Shown in pieces: positions 11,501 through 23,430 of a stretch of 64,000 nt of DNA. Origin of the DNA: Ophioceras dolichostomum (lineage: Eukaryota; Ascomycota; Sordariomycetes; Magnaporthales; Ophioceraceae); the NCBI GenBank assembly GCA_003049485.1, contig PYST01000025.1:149111-213110 (forward strand). The letters are read 5' to 3'. A program made the translations under genes and the position numbers. Below the pieces are notes generated by a model that ran no database searches, was not told the origin of the DNA, and worked only from the letters and a program-made list of their open reading frames with translations. Each line of letters starts with the position of its first letter. The first letter of the stretch is position 1.

Positions 11501-12297
11501 TACTGCGCTTTGCTCTGCGGTGGCAACGGCAGCCAGTAGCTACCGACAACGGCGTGCAGATCATCCACCGGGTCCAGATCCCAGCTGCGTACCGGGTATG
11601 CCCGATTCATAATAGTAAAGGCTATGATACTGACGCGCCCGGCATCATCAATCACGGCCAACTCGGTATGGTTGGTCGAAGCCCACGCGAGGTGCGCGAT
11701 CTGGCCCAGAGTTGTGCCGAAGTGTGAGAAGGCTGTTGGCTCACTCATGCCCCACGTCCCGTCCTCCGGGTGGCATCGCAGGTAGCGCAGGTCGATCGAC
11801 CTCCCATCCTCCGACACCGACGCGATGGTGCCCTGCTTCGACCAGGCGATTTTCCTGCTCCAGACAGTTGCTGATGATGAGCCCGACCGTTCAGGGGTCG
11901 CTCTAGATGGAGAGTATTGCATGGGGCATGGGTAATAGAGGAGATGGAGGAGATAGAGGAGATAGAGGAGATGGAGGAGATGGAGGAGATAGAGGAGATA
12001 GAGGAGATGGAGGAGATAGAGGAGATGGAGGAGATGGAGGAGATGGAGGAGATGGAGGAGATGGAGGAGATAGGGGAGATGGAGGAGATGGAGGAGATAG
12101 AGGAGATGGTTCTCTTACTGGCAACACCCGCGGCTTCTCATCTCGTCCATCCTCTGAAGAAGCTGTCTGCTGGAAGGCCGAGCTGTGGCCAGGGTCAGAG
12201 GGTCTCCGAAAAGGTCGACGGCGTCCAAGTCGACAGGCATGCCGGCGTCCATAGCCACCTCCATTGCGCCGTCTATCGCGTCCATTGAATGGTCCAT
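8593..12297 (-). CDS. MED16: Mediator of RNA polymerase II transcription subunit 16 (Sin4 type)
   Basis: Six exons: 12119-12297, 11229-11854, 10471-11130, 10203-10322, 9977-10090 and 8593-9908. All introns are GT-AG and all phases agree, giving 1,004 residues. MED16 is a Mediator tail subunit that relays activator signals to RNA polymerase II. Joined exons restore family blocks such as SRGCCQKIAWSKQG across intron 1 and EETPCVHVAFSPTNCS across intron 3. The N-terminal half resembles the family's WD-repeat propeller region; the helical C-terminal half contains YDWMMDIVRMLK. The tail has cysteine pairs (CVRCAS and CSCGGKW), consistent with the conserved C-terminal zinc-type region. Two poly-glutamine tracts (around nt 9103-9165 and 8773-8815) interrupt the C-terminal part. 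Intron 1 (264 nt) is enlarged by a minisatellite. The start codon is the first in-frame ATG of exon 1, before DHSMDAIDGA. Confidence 0.9.
11937..12109. repeat. 9-bp minisatellite inside MED16 intron 1
   Basis: About 19 tandem copies of GAGGAGATG or GAGGAGATA fill roughly 173 bp. On the transcribed strand this is a continuous pyrimidine tract (CTCCATCTC units). It begins 8 nt inside the 5' splice site and ends about 80 nt before the acceptor. Copies differ mainly by a G/A change, plus one GGGGAGATG variant near 12071. The plus strand reads as an open EEM/EEI repeat, but this is an artefact of the repeat. Confidence 0.95.
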
Positions 12298-12384
12298 GAT
12301 ATGCGGTATCTTTCGGTCTCAGGTCTCAGGTATCAGATCTCAGGCCGCTTCGCTTGGTTGGGTCTCAATGGGGATGGTTTACAG

Positions 12385-12429
12385 ATACCTACTAGGTACC
12401 TACCTAGGTAGGTGCCTAGGTAGGTAGGC
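12385..12429. repeat. AGGT/ACCT palindromic repeat cluster
   Basis: Successive TACCTACTAGGTACC and TACCTAGGTAGG blocks form overlapping perfect or near-perfect palindromes about 90 bp upstream of the MED16 start. The cluster could fold into a hairpin. Confidence 0.8.
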
Positions 12430-13049
12430 GTTCCGTAACAACCTTGGACAAGCTTCACTTATCGCAGTGATATAAGTTTACACGTAAGAAGCTCTCTTGG
12501 CCTTCTTCTTCGCTAGGGGAAGTAAAGGGTGAGGATAGATGTCAGTGATTTAATCCCGTCCCCTGTTTGTGCAATATGATCCAGAGCCTTAGTGATTGAG
12601 TGGCCTCCGTGCTACATCGTACAGCTGTGGGGGATGGAAGGCACCGAGGCTCGAAGATGAGGCTGAGATCGAAGTAGCTTTATGTTTGTGAGACCTAGCT
12701 GGTCCAGGTTTGCTGAGGCTGGCTGTGGCTGGCTGCGTTCTGGAAGCCTAAGAATGTCGCCACATTATTGGCTATGCGAGCAATGGCAGAAGAGTGGGAC
12801 CCGAGTTCGGCACGAAAGCAAGGGAGGAGCATGGAGCAGGGGTGCTGGAGTGGACTGGCGCGTCCAACCCCTGGCATGGCCGATCAATCTTCAGGGTATC
12901 CGAGCAACCACGCAACCGGTACAAGATACGTACCGGAGAATCAAGATTCCCGAGAGGGCACACATCTCGTGCTTGCGATGCTCTATGCAGGAATTGATAG
13001 AAGATGAAACCAGTTTTTCAGTGGCAATCTGAAGCTGGGGCGGACCAGT

Positions 13050-13069
13050 ATAGGTAGGTACCTACATAC
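13050..13069. repeat. AGGT/ACCT palindromic element
   Basis: Reads TATAGGTAGGTACCTACAT, a palindrome centred on GGTACC, in the MED16/sirtuin intergenic region. Confidence 0.7.
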
Positions 13070-13935
13070 TATCCCGATCTGTCCTTCCCACTCAAAGAGT
13101 AGAGGGCTGTGGTGTGACCAACCTGATCATCAGTTCGCCCGAAACTCTTTCATGGTGGCTGACGTTACGTGCAGCGGCACCGACCGCCAGACCAGACGGA
13201 GGACGAAAATTTCTGTGTGGGACACTGGCGTCAAGGAAGCCGGGGGCGGTCAGCGCGCCACAAACATTCAAAATACCCGGTAGCACAGTGCCATGACTGT
13301 GCGATCTAGAATACCATCGTGCTGCATTCGGTCGCGCATCTTCACGATCAACACATCCAGAGGCTGCACCCCAAGTACCTATACTAGTACCTACCAAGCA
13401 GGTCGTAGAGAACATAGTGTCCTCTTTTATCTGTCTACTCGTCTGCTAGAGTCGACTGTTGATTTGGAAAACAATGGATTTGTTGCAGAGTTGGATAACA
13501 ACTTGAAGCAACAGGGGGTTCGAGTCAGCAAGGGAAAGGGAAATACAGTGCGCCTTTAGCCGTGCCTACGACCCGTGCATGTCTCTCCGGGAGGAGCCTC
13601 CAACAACAAGTCGGGCTCCTTCTAATTCCTGACTTCGACCCCATCCCATGTGCCTCCGGCAGTATTTCTCTCAACTCAACCTCTCAATATTCACGGTCGC
13701 TCTTCGCTATTGTACAGCGCTATCGTCGCGCCTGTAACTTTTGGAGACCATAACTCTAGGGACGTAATGCTCCCATCATTATCCACCTTCCCTTCCGTCA
13801 TGACATAAGTTGCAGGAGAGCCCGTCATTCCCCCCCCTCTCTCAACTTTCTCTCCAGCCATTCGCGGTCGCTCCTCTTTTCGACGGCAACTCTTCCGCCC
13901 TCCACGACACCTTTGGCCAAAGAGAAAACGCCAAC

Positions 13936-16183
13936 ATGGAGTCCGATCTGAGCTCTCCGAAGCTCAGCAGCCCCCTTTCGTCGCCGCCTTCGTCCTCACC
14001 ACTGTCGCTCCTGTCAAATTCGCCGTCGCTTCCTTCATCGCCGACCCGGTTCGACGCCTCCAAGCGGTACCCTTCTCCGAGCTCGTCCACGGTCCAGTCA
14101 GGCAGCGCGTCGCCGGTAAAGTCGTTAGAAGACTTCCTTCCCGTCGAGATCTGCGTCCGTACCGATGGGCCACCCCCCGCGAAGAGGCGTAGGGTCGCGG
14201 GGCCAAAGCAGCCTAGGGTGCGGACGACGGAGTATCTGGACCTTGAAAACACCACCGACGATGGCGAACAGGACCAGTTGTGTACTCGGCTCCTAACGGT
14301 CTTGCGGAAGAAGAAGCGTATTGTCGTCATCGCGGGTGCTGGCATATCGGTCTCCGCTGGTAGTATGTTCTTACCCTTCGTACCCTTCGTACCCCTGTAC
14401 CCATACTACCCTGGTACCTCGTCCACCCCTCCGCTATTGGTTGATGTTTCTAACCACGCTCTCCTCTCTACAATCAGTTCCCGACTTCAGGTCCTCTACA
14501 GGACTGTTCACTACTCTTCGCGGACAGCACAAGCTAAAAGCATCGGGCAAGCATCTCTTCGACGCCTCAGTGTACAAGGACGACGCTTCCACGGCAAGCT
14601 TCCATACCATGCTGCGCGAGCTAGTCGACATGACGGAGAAGGCCAAGCCCACGCCATTCCACCACATGCTGGCGTCTCTCGCGCACGAGGGCCGCCTGAT
14701 GCGATTGTACACACAGAACGTCGACGGCCTCGACACCGGCATGCCCCCACTAGCGACGAATGTACCGCTCAACAACAAGGGACCCTGGCCCACCACGATC
14801 CAAGTGCACGGCGGACTCGCGCACATGGTATGCAGCAAGTGTGTTGGTGTCCAGGCCTTTGATTCTTCTCGCTTTGTTGGATCGGAGCCCCCCCTGTGCC
14901 AGGCGTGTGAAGTATCGGACCAGGTCCGCACCGTCTGGGGTAAGAAGCGCAGCCACGGCATCGGCCGCCTGAGGCCCCGTATCGTGCTCTACAATGAGCA
15001 CAACCCGGATGACGAAGCCATCGGCATGGTTTCCAGGGCAGATCTTCGACGTGTGCCCGACGCCGTCATCGTCGTCGGTACCAGCCTCAAGATCCCCGGT
15101 GTGCGTCGGATCGTCAAGGAGATGTGCCAGGTGACACGCAGTCGCCGTGACGGCTTCACAGCCTGGATCAACATTGACCCAGAGCCACAGGGCGAGTTTA
15201 GAGACTGCTGGGACGTCGTCGTCCGGGGCAAGTGTGACGACGTTGCTGAGCTTGTGAACTTGCCTCGCTGGGACCAGCAGGTCGACGAGGAGAAGGAGGA
15301 GGCCAATGGTGGCAAGCGCTCCTGGGAGGTCACACCGGATGCCGAGGAGATCAAGGAGAAGCGACACCAGAAGAACCCCGTGGTCAACATCACCCCGGTT
15401 GCAGAGGCCAAGTCGCGTCTCATCGTAAATCTCACCGAGCAGACCACACCTGGTGGCATTCCCACTCCCACTGCGAGTCCCAAGCTTAGGAGCGTGTTAC
15501 CGGTGGCAGCCAAGGGCACGGCTAAGTCCAAGCAGAGTCGGTTGCTGTTCCCGGCTAGCAAAACTACTACGGCTGGGAATGAGGAGCAGAAAAGTGCGAA
15601 GAGAAAGAAGAAGGAGGAGCCTGCCACAGCCTCCAAGGCCAGCAAGGTCGCCAAGCCCCGCAAGATCAAACAGACCCAGACCCCTTCGACGCCGACGCCC
15701 GCCAAGAAAGGTGGTACCAAGGCCACCAAGGCCACTAAGGGGAAGAAGGTCGCAGGACCAGCTAAGCAAGGAATCACCACCGCTTTCAAGACAACCAAGC
15801 TTGCCACCGTCGAGGCCACCGACTCGGAGAAACCGCCCAAGGTCGAGTCGCCTTCCCTGCCGCCGATGCTGCCGTCCTCTCCCTTCTTCGAGAAGGGATT
15901 CCCCTGGAATTCCAGTGAAGAGCTGGGCCCGCTGGACCGCCTCGACCAGTCAGACCAGCAGCTTCCCGCCCTGCGACCGTCGTCGCAGTCGTCCTTCTCC
16001 AGGAAACGGGCACTCAGCGGCAGCAACAACGAGAACGCGCGGCCAACCAGCAGCAGATTATCGTCGTTCCCCCTCAGGCTCCAGACGCCGCCACCCCACA
16101 GCCGCGGCCACGAACGGCGCGTGTCGGCTGACACCATCTCGCCGATCTCCAAGCCACGCAGCCTGAGCCACCTAATCGACTGA
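13936..16183 (+). CDS. NAD-dependent histone deacetylase, Hst3/Hst4-type sirtuin
   Basis: Two exons, 13936-14359 and 14478-16183, are joined over a 118-nt intron, giving 709 residues. The join restores GAGISVSAGVPDFRSSTGLF, the NAD-binding core, at residues 134-153. Other hallmarks are TQNVDGLDTG (221-230), the catalytic His in QVHGG (H253), and zinc cysteines at 261, 264, 283 and 286. The spacing and the PFHHMLASLAHEGRLMRLY block point to the Hst3/Hst4 branch, whose known substrate is acetyl-lysine 56 of histone H3; that substrate is inferred here. The sirtuin domain ends near residue 405. A basic, Ser/Thr/Pro-rich tail of about 300 residues follows, with KKK/KRK clusters likely to be nuclear localisation signals. 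The start is the first ATG in the frame; the frame is open upstream without an ATG. It converges with CHD1. Confidence 0.9.
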
Positions 16184-17761
16184 AGATGGGGGGCTGCACA
16201 TGTCTCATCACGCGCCATTGCCATGGACAGGTTTCTTTTTTCTTTCTCTCTTCATATCGACCCCGCCGTTTCTGAGATCGCTTTCCCAGCCTGATCTGCT
16301 ATGCATCAGTCCGGTTCCACCTGCATTCACTTGGCTGTGGGGAGGGGTCATATCATTTTCATGTTCTCGGGTGTTACCGAATATATAGCATCGAGAGGAA
16401 CGGAGCACTTGGGCTTTTATAGATTCACTTCGAAGGATACGAACCACCGACTTCATTCGACTTGGGGTGTTACTTCGCCCGGGAAGAATTTTTTTTGAGG
16501 GGTGATTGTTATTCTCTCAATATTGAGCATTGGGGAGGACAGAAGGAGATCAGGGCTTGTAATATGCATATCGACCGCCGGGACCATCGCGAATGAGATA
16601 TATCGAATACTGAGAGCGCCAGGGGCGTTGGGCCATAGGTAAAAGGAACTCTCGACAGCGAGCACATGTTTTTCGGCGTTTGGGGCATTATCATTTTCCT
16701 CCTGTATGTACAACAACCGGTCTGGCATCTATATCGAATGCTGACCCGTTGCGGGTGGTTGCTCATGTTCGGTGCTGATCACATAGAATAATCTCATTTG
16801 TTTTCTCTTCTTAATTTTCTTGTGACAACTTGTGGTGTCCGGTGACCACTTCCGGCGAGTGTTTGTTGGTCTTTCCGGTCGTTGGCGGTGCGAGAGTCCA
16901 AGTGGAGGGGCCGTTGAAGTTGATCCTTCACCTCGGAAAAGAGATGAACAGATCCGCCAACCGACGAAGACGTTCAACTAACAGCCTATCACAACAAGAG
17001 CCTCTCTCCCCGTGCGCGTATGTACAAAGAGAGGTATGGAATGGCATGATGAGAAAAAGGGAGCCCCAGTGTGATGGACAAAACCCGGTCCCGCCTGCCG
17101 GACCCGGTCCATTTTGCTGCCCCATTCCACATCGTTTGTGCGTTTTGGCCATTCCGGAGTCTCAGAGGGTGAGTATATACCAGGGATGTATGTAATGGTG
17201 TTTGGAAGTAGGCAGCTTTTAAAAAGAGATGAGTTTATATGAGAGAGGGGCGAAGAGAAACTCCAAATGAAGTAAAAAAGCAAACCCGCGCAGAACAAGA
17301 AGATAAGGGAACAAACAAGGCAAGCAAGAAACAAAAACAAAAAAAGGTACACAATACCTATGTAGTAAATGAAGCAAAGCAAAGAAGCGCTGCCAATCCC
17401 TTGATGCCGGACCGGATTCCACTCCATCCATATCCACCGAAGAGTTCTGGTGTTGCGCCAAACCAATATGCAATACGGTCTTCTTGTCTTATACTTTTTT
17501 CTTCTTTTTTTCACAATTTTTTTTCGTGACAGCAAATCGCTTCCTCCCGCCCATACCAATCCCCTTATTAACTTTTCTTTCGTCATGAACAGACATAACA
17601 TAGATCGATGGTGTAAATGATGGTTGGTAATTTTGTGACGATGTAATGAGACAGAGACTTGGCGGTAGTAGAAGACTCAGTCACGAGGCTCTAGACTCTG
17701 GTTTATGAGGACCTCAGCCATGGGCACATCCCATGCCTCGACAGTTGTGCATGCGCCCTTT
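16184..17761. other. Convergent intergenic region (sirtuin and CHD1 3' ends)
   Basis: About 1.6 kb, more AT-rich than the flanking genes. An A-rich stretch (17255-17350) and mixed T-runs (17490-17525) suit 3' UTR DNA of the two converging genes. No supported reading frame. Confidence 0.55.
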
Positions 17762-20700
17762 TCAGTATGGATTGTGACGGTGGGGGCTTTGGTTGCTGTG
17801 CAGCCAGGACGGGCGGGCTCGATCGGCAACAAGGTCCCTTCTGCTGTCCTTCTTGAAACTGAGCCGGTCGCCGTTCTCGTACGGGAACCTCCGCCGCGCG
17901 TCTCTGTCGTCCGGCCGGCGGTAGTAGTCATCCGCATCCCGAGAGTTGCTGCCGCCACCACCACTGCCACGATGATCTCCACGGCGGCCACTATCATATC
18001 GAGACGATTCCCGCTCAGTGTCGATCTCGCCGTCCTCAAGGTCATCCCTATGGTCATCCCTATGGTCATCCTTGTGGTCATCCCTGTGGTCATCCCTATG
18101 ACTGCTGCTGGCGTGGGTATGGCGATGATTTGAGTAATGTTCCGAGTGGGGATGCTTTGTTGGTTTGGACGCCGATGACGCATCACCACCTCCCGAGGCT
18201 CTGTTCTTCTGGTGCTTGTCCTTGAGCGTTTGGTACATGGTTGCAAGTTGCTTGCCCGACACATCGACCTCATGCACAGGCCAAATGGATGACAAAAAGT
18301 CCCTGTTGTTGGGTGGTGCGGGGAAAAAAAAGGCAAGGTCAGTTTAAGAGTTCAGTATAGAGACGAGACGGGAGTGACAGGGATGCACGAATCACGTGAA
18401 CAGGGCAGCAAAGCGATTGGGGACGTACCAGAAGCGAGGCATCAACTCCTCAAGTTGATGGGCCGACACGCCGTCGTTATTAGCCTTCATGTCGGCGAAT
18501 GAGTTGCCGATCTGAAGCAGCTCGCCGCCCATGATGCGGGCGCGCTCCTTGGCATTCTCGATGCGGTCGCCCGTGGTATACATGATGTTTTCGAAATTCT
18601 TGCGCACTGGTTTGAGGAGCGACCACATGAGATGCTCTGGGTTAGAGTCGTCGAGCTGCGACTCGGTCAAGGCCAACAGCTCGTTGAAGCGCTGCACCGA
18701 CCGCTCGCGCGCCCGCTTAAGTTTTTCGATGGCTTCCGGGTCGAGCTTCTTGCGCTTCTCCTTCTCCTTGTTGTCACGGCCGCCACTGCCGCCCTCAACC
18801 CGCCGGTGTTTGTTGTGTCCGCTCCTGTCGTCGTGGTCGCCGGCGCCGGACCCGTGGTCGTGCTTTCGCTTATGGTCCGACGGACGCGGCGTGCCCCGGT
18901 CGCCGCCGTTGCTGCGGTGATGGTCACCCAACGAGAACGCGCGGTCTCTGTTGCGGCTGTCCAGCTTGCTCTGGCTCGGCCGCTTCGACATGGCCGGTGC
19001 GGGTGAAGCAGACCCTAGCTCGCTGCGACGGTGGCCGTTGACCAACAGGTTCTTCTTGCTGCGGTGGTGGTTCTCCACCGCCTTCTGGGCGGCGGCATCG
19101 TTCGAGTGTTTCGCCAGCAGCACTGACAGTAGGTACTCGGAGCGGCGCACCAGGTGGACTGCGCCGGGTGACTGGATGCTCTTGTCGCTGCCTCGCTGCC
19201 GCTCCTCCTTCTTCTCGACACGGTGCTCCTCCAGGAAGAACTTGTCTTCCATCTGCAGCTCCGCGTCGTCGCGGATCTGGGCCCACGCCCCGAAGCCGTA
19301 CTTGTCGATGCCGACCAAGAGCATGCCGTCCTCGCGCGGGCCCCACTCACAAGTGTAGTGCGCCGCCTTGGTTGCATCCAGAAGCCGGAACGATGCGTTG
19401 TCCGCGTGCTCCGTCAGAACCTTGCGCAGGAGTTTCAGCTGCGGCGGCCGTTCTATCGCAGTCTCGGCGTTCACCTTCTTCACCTCGCCGAAATCGACAA
19501 GGACCGCCTTCTTGTCCTTCTTGGCCACCATCTTGCCGCTCTTCTCCTCCTCCTCGCGCAGCTTGCGGTCATTCTCGTCTACAGCCTGCTGGCTCGCCGC
19601 GATGAGTTCTGCAATGAGCCCGCGCAGGAAGTCGGGATCACGGTCGGTCAGGCGCGCCTCCTGCAGCACGTCTTCCTCTCGATCATCCATCGAGCCGTAG
19701 CGGAAGAAGGCTCTGATTAGATTGCGTGTCTCCTTCTCGTTCAGCGGCCGTCGGGGATCCGACATGAGCGCCCGCTGCTCGGCCAACTCATCCTGCTCCT
19801 GCTTCTCCCGCTGCCGCTTCTTGGCCAGCCGTTCGGCCCTCTCGGAGTCACCGCCACCGCCGCCACCGCCGCTGCCGCCGTGCCGTTTACTCGAGTGTCC
19901 CTTCAGCGTAGCTTTCCGTGGCGCGTTCTCCTCCATGGCCCGTGCGAGGTAGTCTTCATGCTTCTTCTTGTCTTCCTCGGCCTTGACAATCGCCAGCCGG
20001 TCGGCAGGAATGATCTGGTCCCAGTCAAGCGCCTTCTCGTCCAGCTTGACGTCGGTGAAGTGCATCCAGTTGTCCCAGTCGATGCCACCGCTGCTGAGGT
20101 TCATCTTGTCGTCGACGTTGGTCTTGGTGACCTCGGCGTTCTCGAGGATTGAGTCGATGTCCAGCTGCTCCAGCTTCTTCTGGTTCTCAGATTGCTCGAA
20201 GAGATTCTGCGACCGCATCTTCAGAATGTACTGGATGTCTTCGGCAGTCTTGGCCTCGTCTAGCTTGACGCCTTTCTCTCTGAACTGCTCGCGCAGCGCC
20301 TTCCCGTCGTCCGTAACGCCGGCCTGGATGGTGAGGTACTCGAGGAAGAGCTTGTTGCGGGCGCGCTTGATCACTTCCTCCTCGATGGTCGCCTTGGCCA
20401 CCAAGCGGTACACGTTGACCGGGCGCTTCTGGCCAATGCGGTGGGCGCGGGCCATGGCCTGCAGGTCGGCCTGTGGGTTCCAGTCCGAGTCGTAGATGAT
20501 GACAGTGTCGGCCGTCATAAGGTTGATGCCCAGGCCACCGGCGCGTGTGGACAGCAGGAAGCAAAAGTCGTCGCTATCGTCTGCGTTGAAGTGATTGATG
20601 GCCATGCGACGCGGGCCAGCAGGGATGGTGCCGTCCAGACGTTGGTACTGGTAACCCCGGACCCGCAGGTAGTCGCCCAAGATGTCGAGCATCTTAACCA

Positions 20701-23430
20701 TCTGGCTGAAGATCAGGACGCGGTGGTTGTCCTTCTTCAGCTTGGCCAGCAGCTGGTCAAGCAACATCATCTTGCCGCTGCTGGTGATGAGGCCTTTGAT
20801 GGCATCCTCGCGGCGCGTGCTGCCAGCGAGCACGCGGTCCTCGACGCCGGGGAACATGTAAGGGTGGTTGCTGACTTTCTTGAGCTCCATCATGATGTTG
20901 AGCAGCGACTGCTTGTGCCCACCGCTGACGTCGGTGAGTGCAGCATAGTTACGCGTCAGGATGTTCTTGTAATACTCGAGCTGGACATCCGACAGCTCGA
21001 CGCGGATGATCTTCTCCGTCTTGGGCGGCAGATCCGACTCGACCGTCTCCTTGGTCCGACGCAGGATGAACGGCGCGATGGCCGAGTGCAGCTGCGTCAG
21101 CTTGGCCTGCGTCTCGCGACGCTTCTCCTCGTCCTTCTCCTCGTCCACCTCCTCCTTGGCCTCAGCCTCCTTGCTCAGCATCTCAAGATCGGCGTCGATA
21201 AGCACCTTGCCTGGGTTCAGGAAGTCGAGCAGGGCTGAAAGCTCTGCAAGGTTGTTCTGAATCGGCGTGCCTGTGATCAGCACCTTGCACGGCACGCCAA
21301 AGCCGACCAGCTTGGCGTACAGCTGGGACTCGCGGTTCTTCAGCCGGTGCGCCTCATCGACGGCCAACGCCTGCCACTTGATGGTACGCAGGAAGTCGGC
21401 ATCCGCGAGGATGTAGTCGTACGACGTGACAAGGACGTTGAACTTGGGCTTCTTGGTGTTACCGCCAACGAGCAATTCGTGCTCCCGGATGTTGGCTCGC
21501 GCAGCCTCGGGGCCCAAGTAGACCACGTAGTTTAGGTCGGGCGACCAGTGGTTGAAGGTGTCGCACCAGGCCGGGATGACGCTCAGGGGTGCCACCACCA
21601 GGAACGGCCCCTCCTGGTCGCGGGAGTTGCGCAGCCAGCTCAGGAACGAGACCGTCTGCACCGTCTTTCCCAGCCCCATCTCGTCGGCGAGGATGACGTT
21701 GTTTGCGCGCGTCCAGTTGAGGGCTAGGAAGTTGAGGCCCTTAAGCTGGAACTCGCGCAGCTCGCCGTTCTGTATATACTCGGGTTGCTTCTCCAGCTTG
21801 GTCATGCGCGATCGCGTGTCCGGGTTGGCCTCCTTGCGGTCCGACTGCCACGACCGCGATGCGCGCTCCACAAATTGGTCGACCTTATCCTGTGCCTGGG
21901 AACGCTCGAGCACCATCTCGGCAGACTCCCACGTGCATTCGTCGTATTGGAGGCCCTTCCACTTGACCAGATATTCGTCGCCGCCGTCCTCGCCCTTCGC
22001 GTCGCGGATGGCCACGATCCGCTCGACTTTGGTGTAATCGTCGAGCGCATCCTGCTCCCGCTCGCGGTCCAGAAGCCACTGCTCCTTCAGTTCGGGGCTG
22101 ACATCGTCCCCAAATGTGATCTCCTGCTCGTACTCAACGACCTTGCGGAAATAATTCTCCAGCCGGCGAAAGCCACGGCACCCATTGAGGCTGTCTGTCG
22201 TTTCCCATGTGTCGTGGAGATGCGACTTGCCCTGCCACTTGATGAAGTACTCGAATTCATGGCGCGTCGACGTCGGGCCGGGCTCGACACCGTCCCGCTT
22301 ACGGTGCCTCAGGACTTTGTCAATGTATGGGGAGTTGTCCTCAACTTCGGCGGCCCAGTAGTTGGGTGTGAGATCGTCGGCGTCGGTGTCGTCTACGTCA
22401 CTCTCCTGATAAGCTCCAACCGAGACCTGAGCGGCTCGGCGGCTCGACCACCTTTTCTCTTGGTAGGCCAATGCGGGCTGCGCCTCCTGTTGTCGCCGCG
22501 CCTTTTTTTGGAAGCTGCGAGCGCGAGCGCCGCCGTAGTTGTCCGAGTCCGAGCCGACCGAGGTGTTCCGCACAGGGGTATCCCGTTTCGAGGCTGCATT
22601 GCAATCAAAAGACGGTCAGTTGGGCACATCAAGTGTGAAAGCGATCAACTAGCTGGGGTGGAGTAGCCGAGGAAATGAGGTAGGAGGACGACGACGTACA
22701 AGGCAGCGAGCGCTCAACACGCCTTTTCTTCAGGGCTCTCCGTGCGGTCGGGGCCACCTCCGCATCGGAATCACCGTTGATATCATCGTCGTCATCATCG
22801 GATTCGACCTGAATGAACGGCTGGTTAGCATTTGCACCCATGATCAACTCATCGGCGTTGATCCGGGCAGCAACCTACGATTTTGCGTCGTTGGGTGGGC
22901 CGAGTCTGTCAATCGGCGGCGTTAGCAAGGACGCGTGGCATCAGCAGGGGCGGTGAGGTAGAGGTCAAACGCACACTGCGTCTCAGCCCGTAAAGCTCGG
23001 GGTTCTCCCGCATGTAGTCTTCCTCCAATGTACCGGCTGCCTTGCGCTTTGCGACTCGACGGGAGTCGTTGGAGGTGGATCGAGAGCGTTCGTTCGGCTC
23101 GGCGGCGTTCGACGCGTTTGACGCTGGGCTCTCGGCAACATCTTCATCGAAATCCGCGTCCCCAGAGGCATCCTCCTCATCGCTCGGTTCTGATGGCTGG
23201 TCGAACCCATCTTCGACCTTCTCCTCGGCCAGGTCGGCTTCGCTCGCCGAACCCGAAGGCGACGGTGATGGTGATGGGGATGGTGACGGGGAGGGTGCAT
23301 CAGGGTCGGCGGCCTGCACGTCTGACAGATCGCTGTCACTATCATTGCCATTCACGGCTGGCATGGACGTGTTGACAATAACTGGAGAAAGCCGTCCATT
23401 GGGAGGACTGGCCTCAGGCGATGTTGACAT
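17762..23430 (-). CDS. CHD1: Chromodomain helicase CHD1, ATP-dependent chromatin remodeler
   Basis: Five exons: 22975-23430, a 27-nt microexon 22879-22905, 22700-22808, 18429-22593 and 17762-18302, giving 1,765 residues. The microexon encodes TRPTQRRKI and restores the frame into VESDDDDDD. CHD1 slides and spaces nucleosomes during transcription elongation. Domain order: acidic N-terminus; tandem chromodomains (about 285-350 and 385-445, with FIKWQGKSHLHDTWE and YLVKWKGLQYDECTWE); SNF2 ATPase with DEMGLGKT (500-507) and DEAH (609-612); helicase C with STRAGGLGINL; a SANT/SLIDE-like region; and a C-terminal CHD1 domain (RPVRKNFENIMY to PRFWDFLSSIWP). The tail carries HRDD repeats. The first in-frame ATG (23430) was chosen. 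An upstream leader may be spliced: candidate donors lie at 23886 and 23771, a 48-nt exon at 23772-23819, and an acceptor before 23454. These do not give an open frame through the start, so I treat them as 5' UTR. Confidence 0.92.
18040..18100 (-). repeat. 12-bp tandem repeat in the CHD1 tail
   Basis: Five near-copies of a 12-bp unit (GGTCATCCCTAT on the plus strand) encode RDDH/KDDH repeats in the last exon of CHD1. The unit length keeps the frame. Confidence 0.85.

Larger units (their letters stand above)
12298..13935. promoter_or_regulatory. Divergent promoter region between MED16 and the sirtuin
   Basis: About 1.6 kb between two diverging start codons. It holds three AGGT/ACCT clusters (12385-12429, 13050-13069, 13374-13399). 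The CT-rich leader of the sirtuin lies at 13820-13900. No conserved reading frame is visible. Confidence 0.5.

Noticed and set aside
11907..12288. Long plus-strand open frames of EEM/EEI or GDGGDRG repeats
   Set aside because: They are the reading of the 9-bp minisatellite in the MED16 intron; no start context, conservation or splice support.
13505..13530. GGGGTTCGAGTC resembling a tRNA B-box
   Set aside because: No A-box or cloverleaf partners upstream; isolated match.
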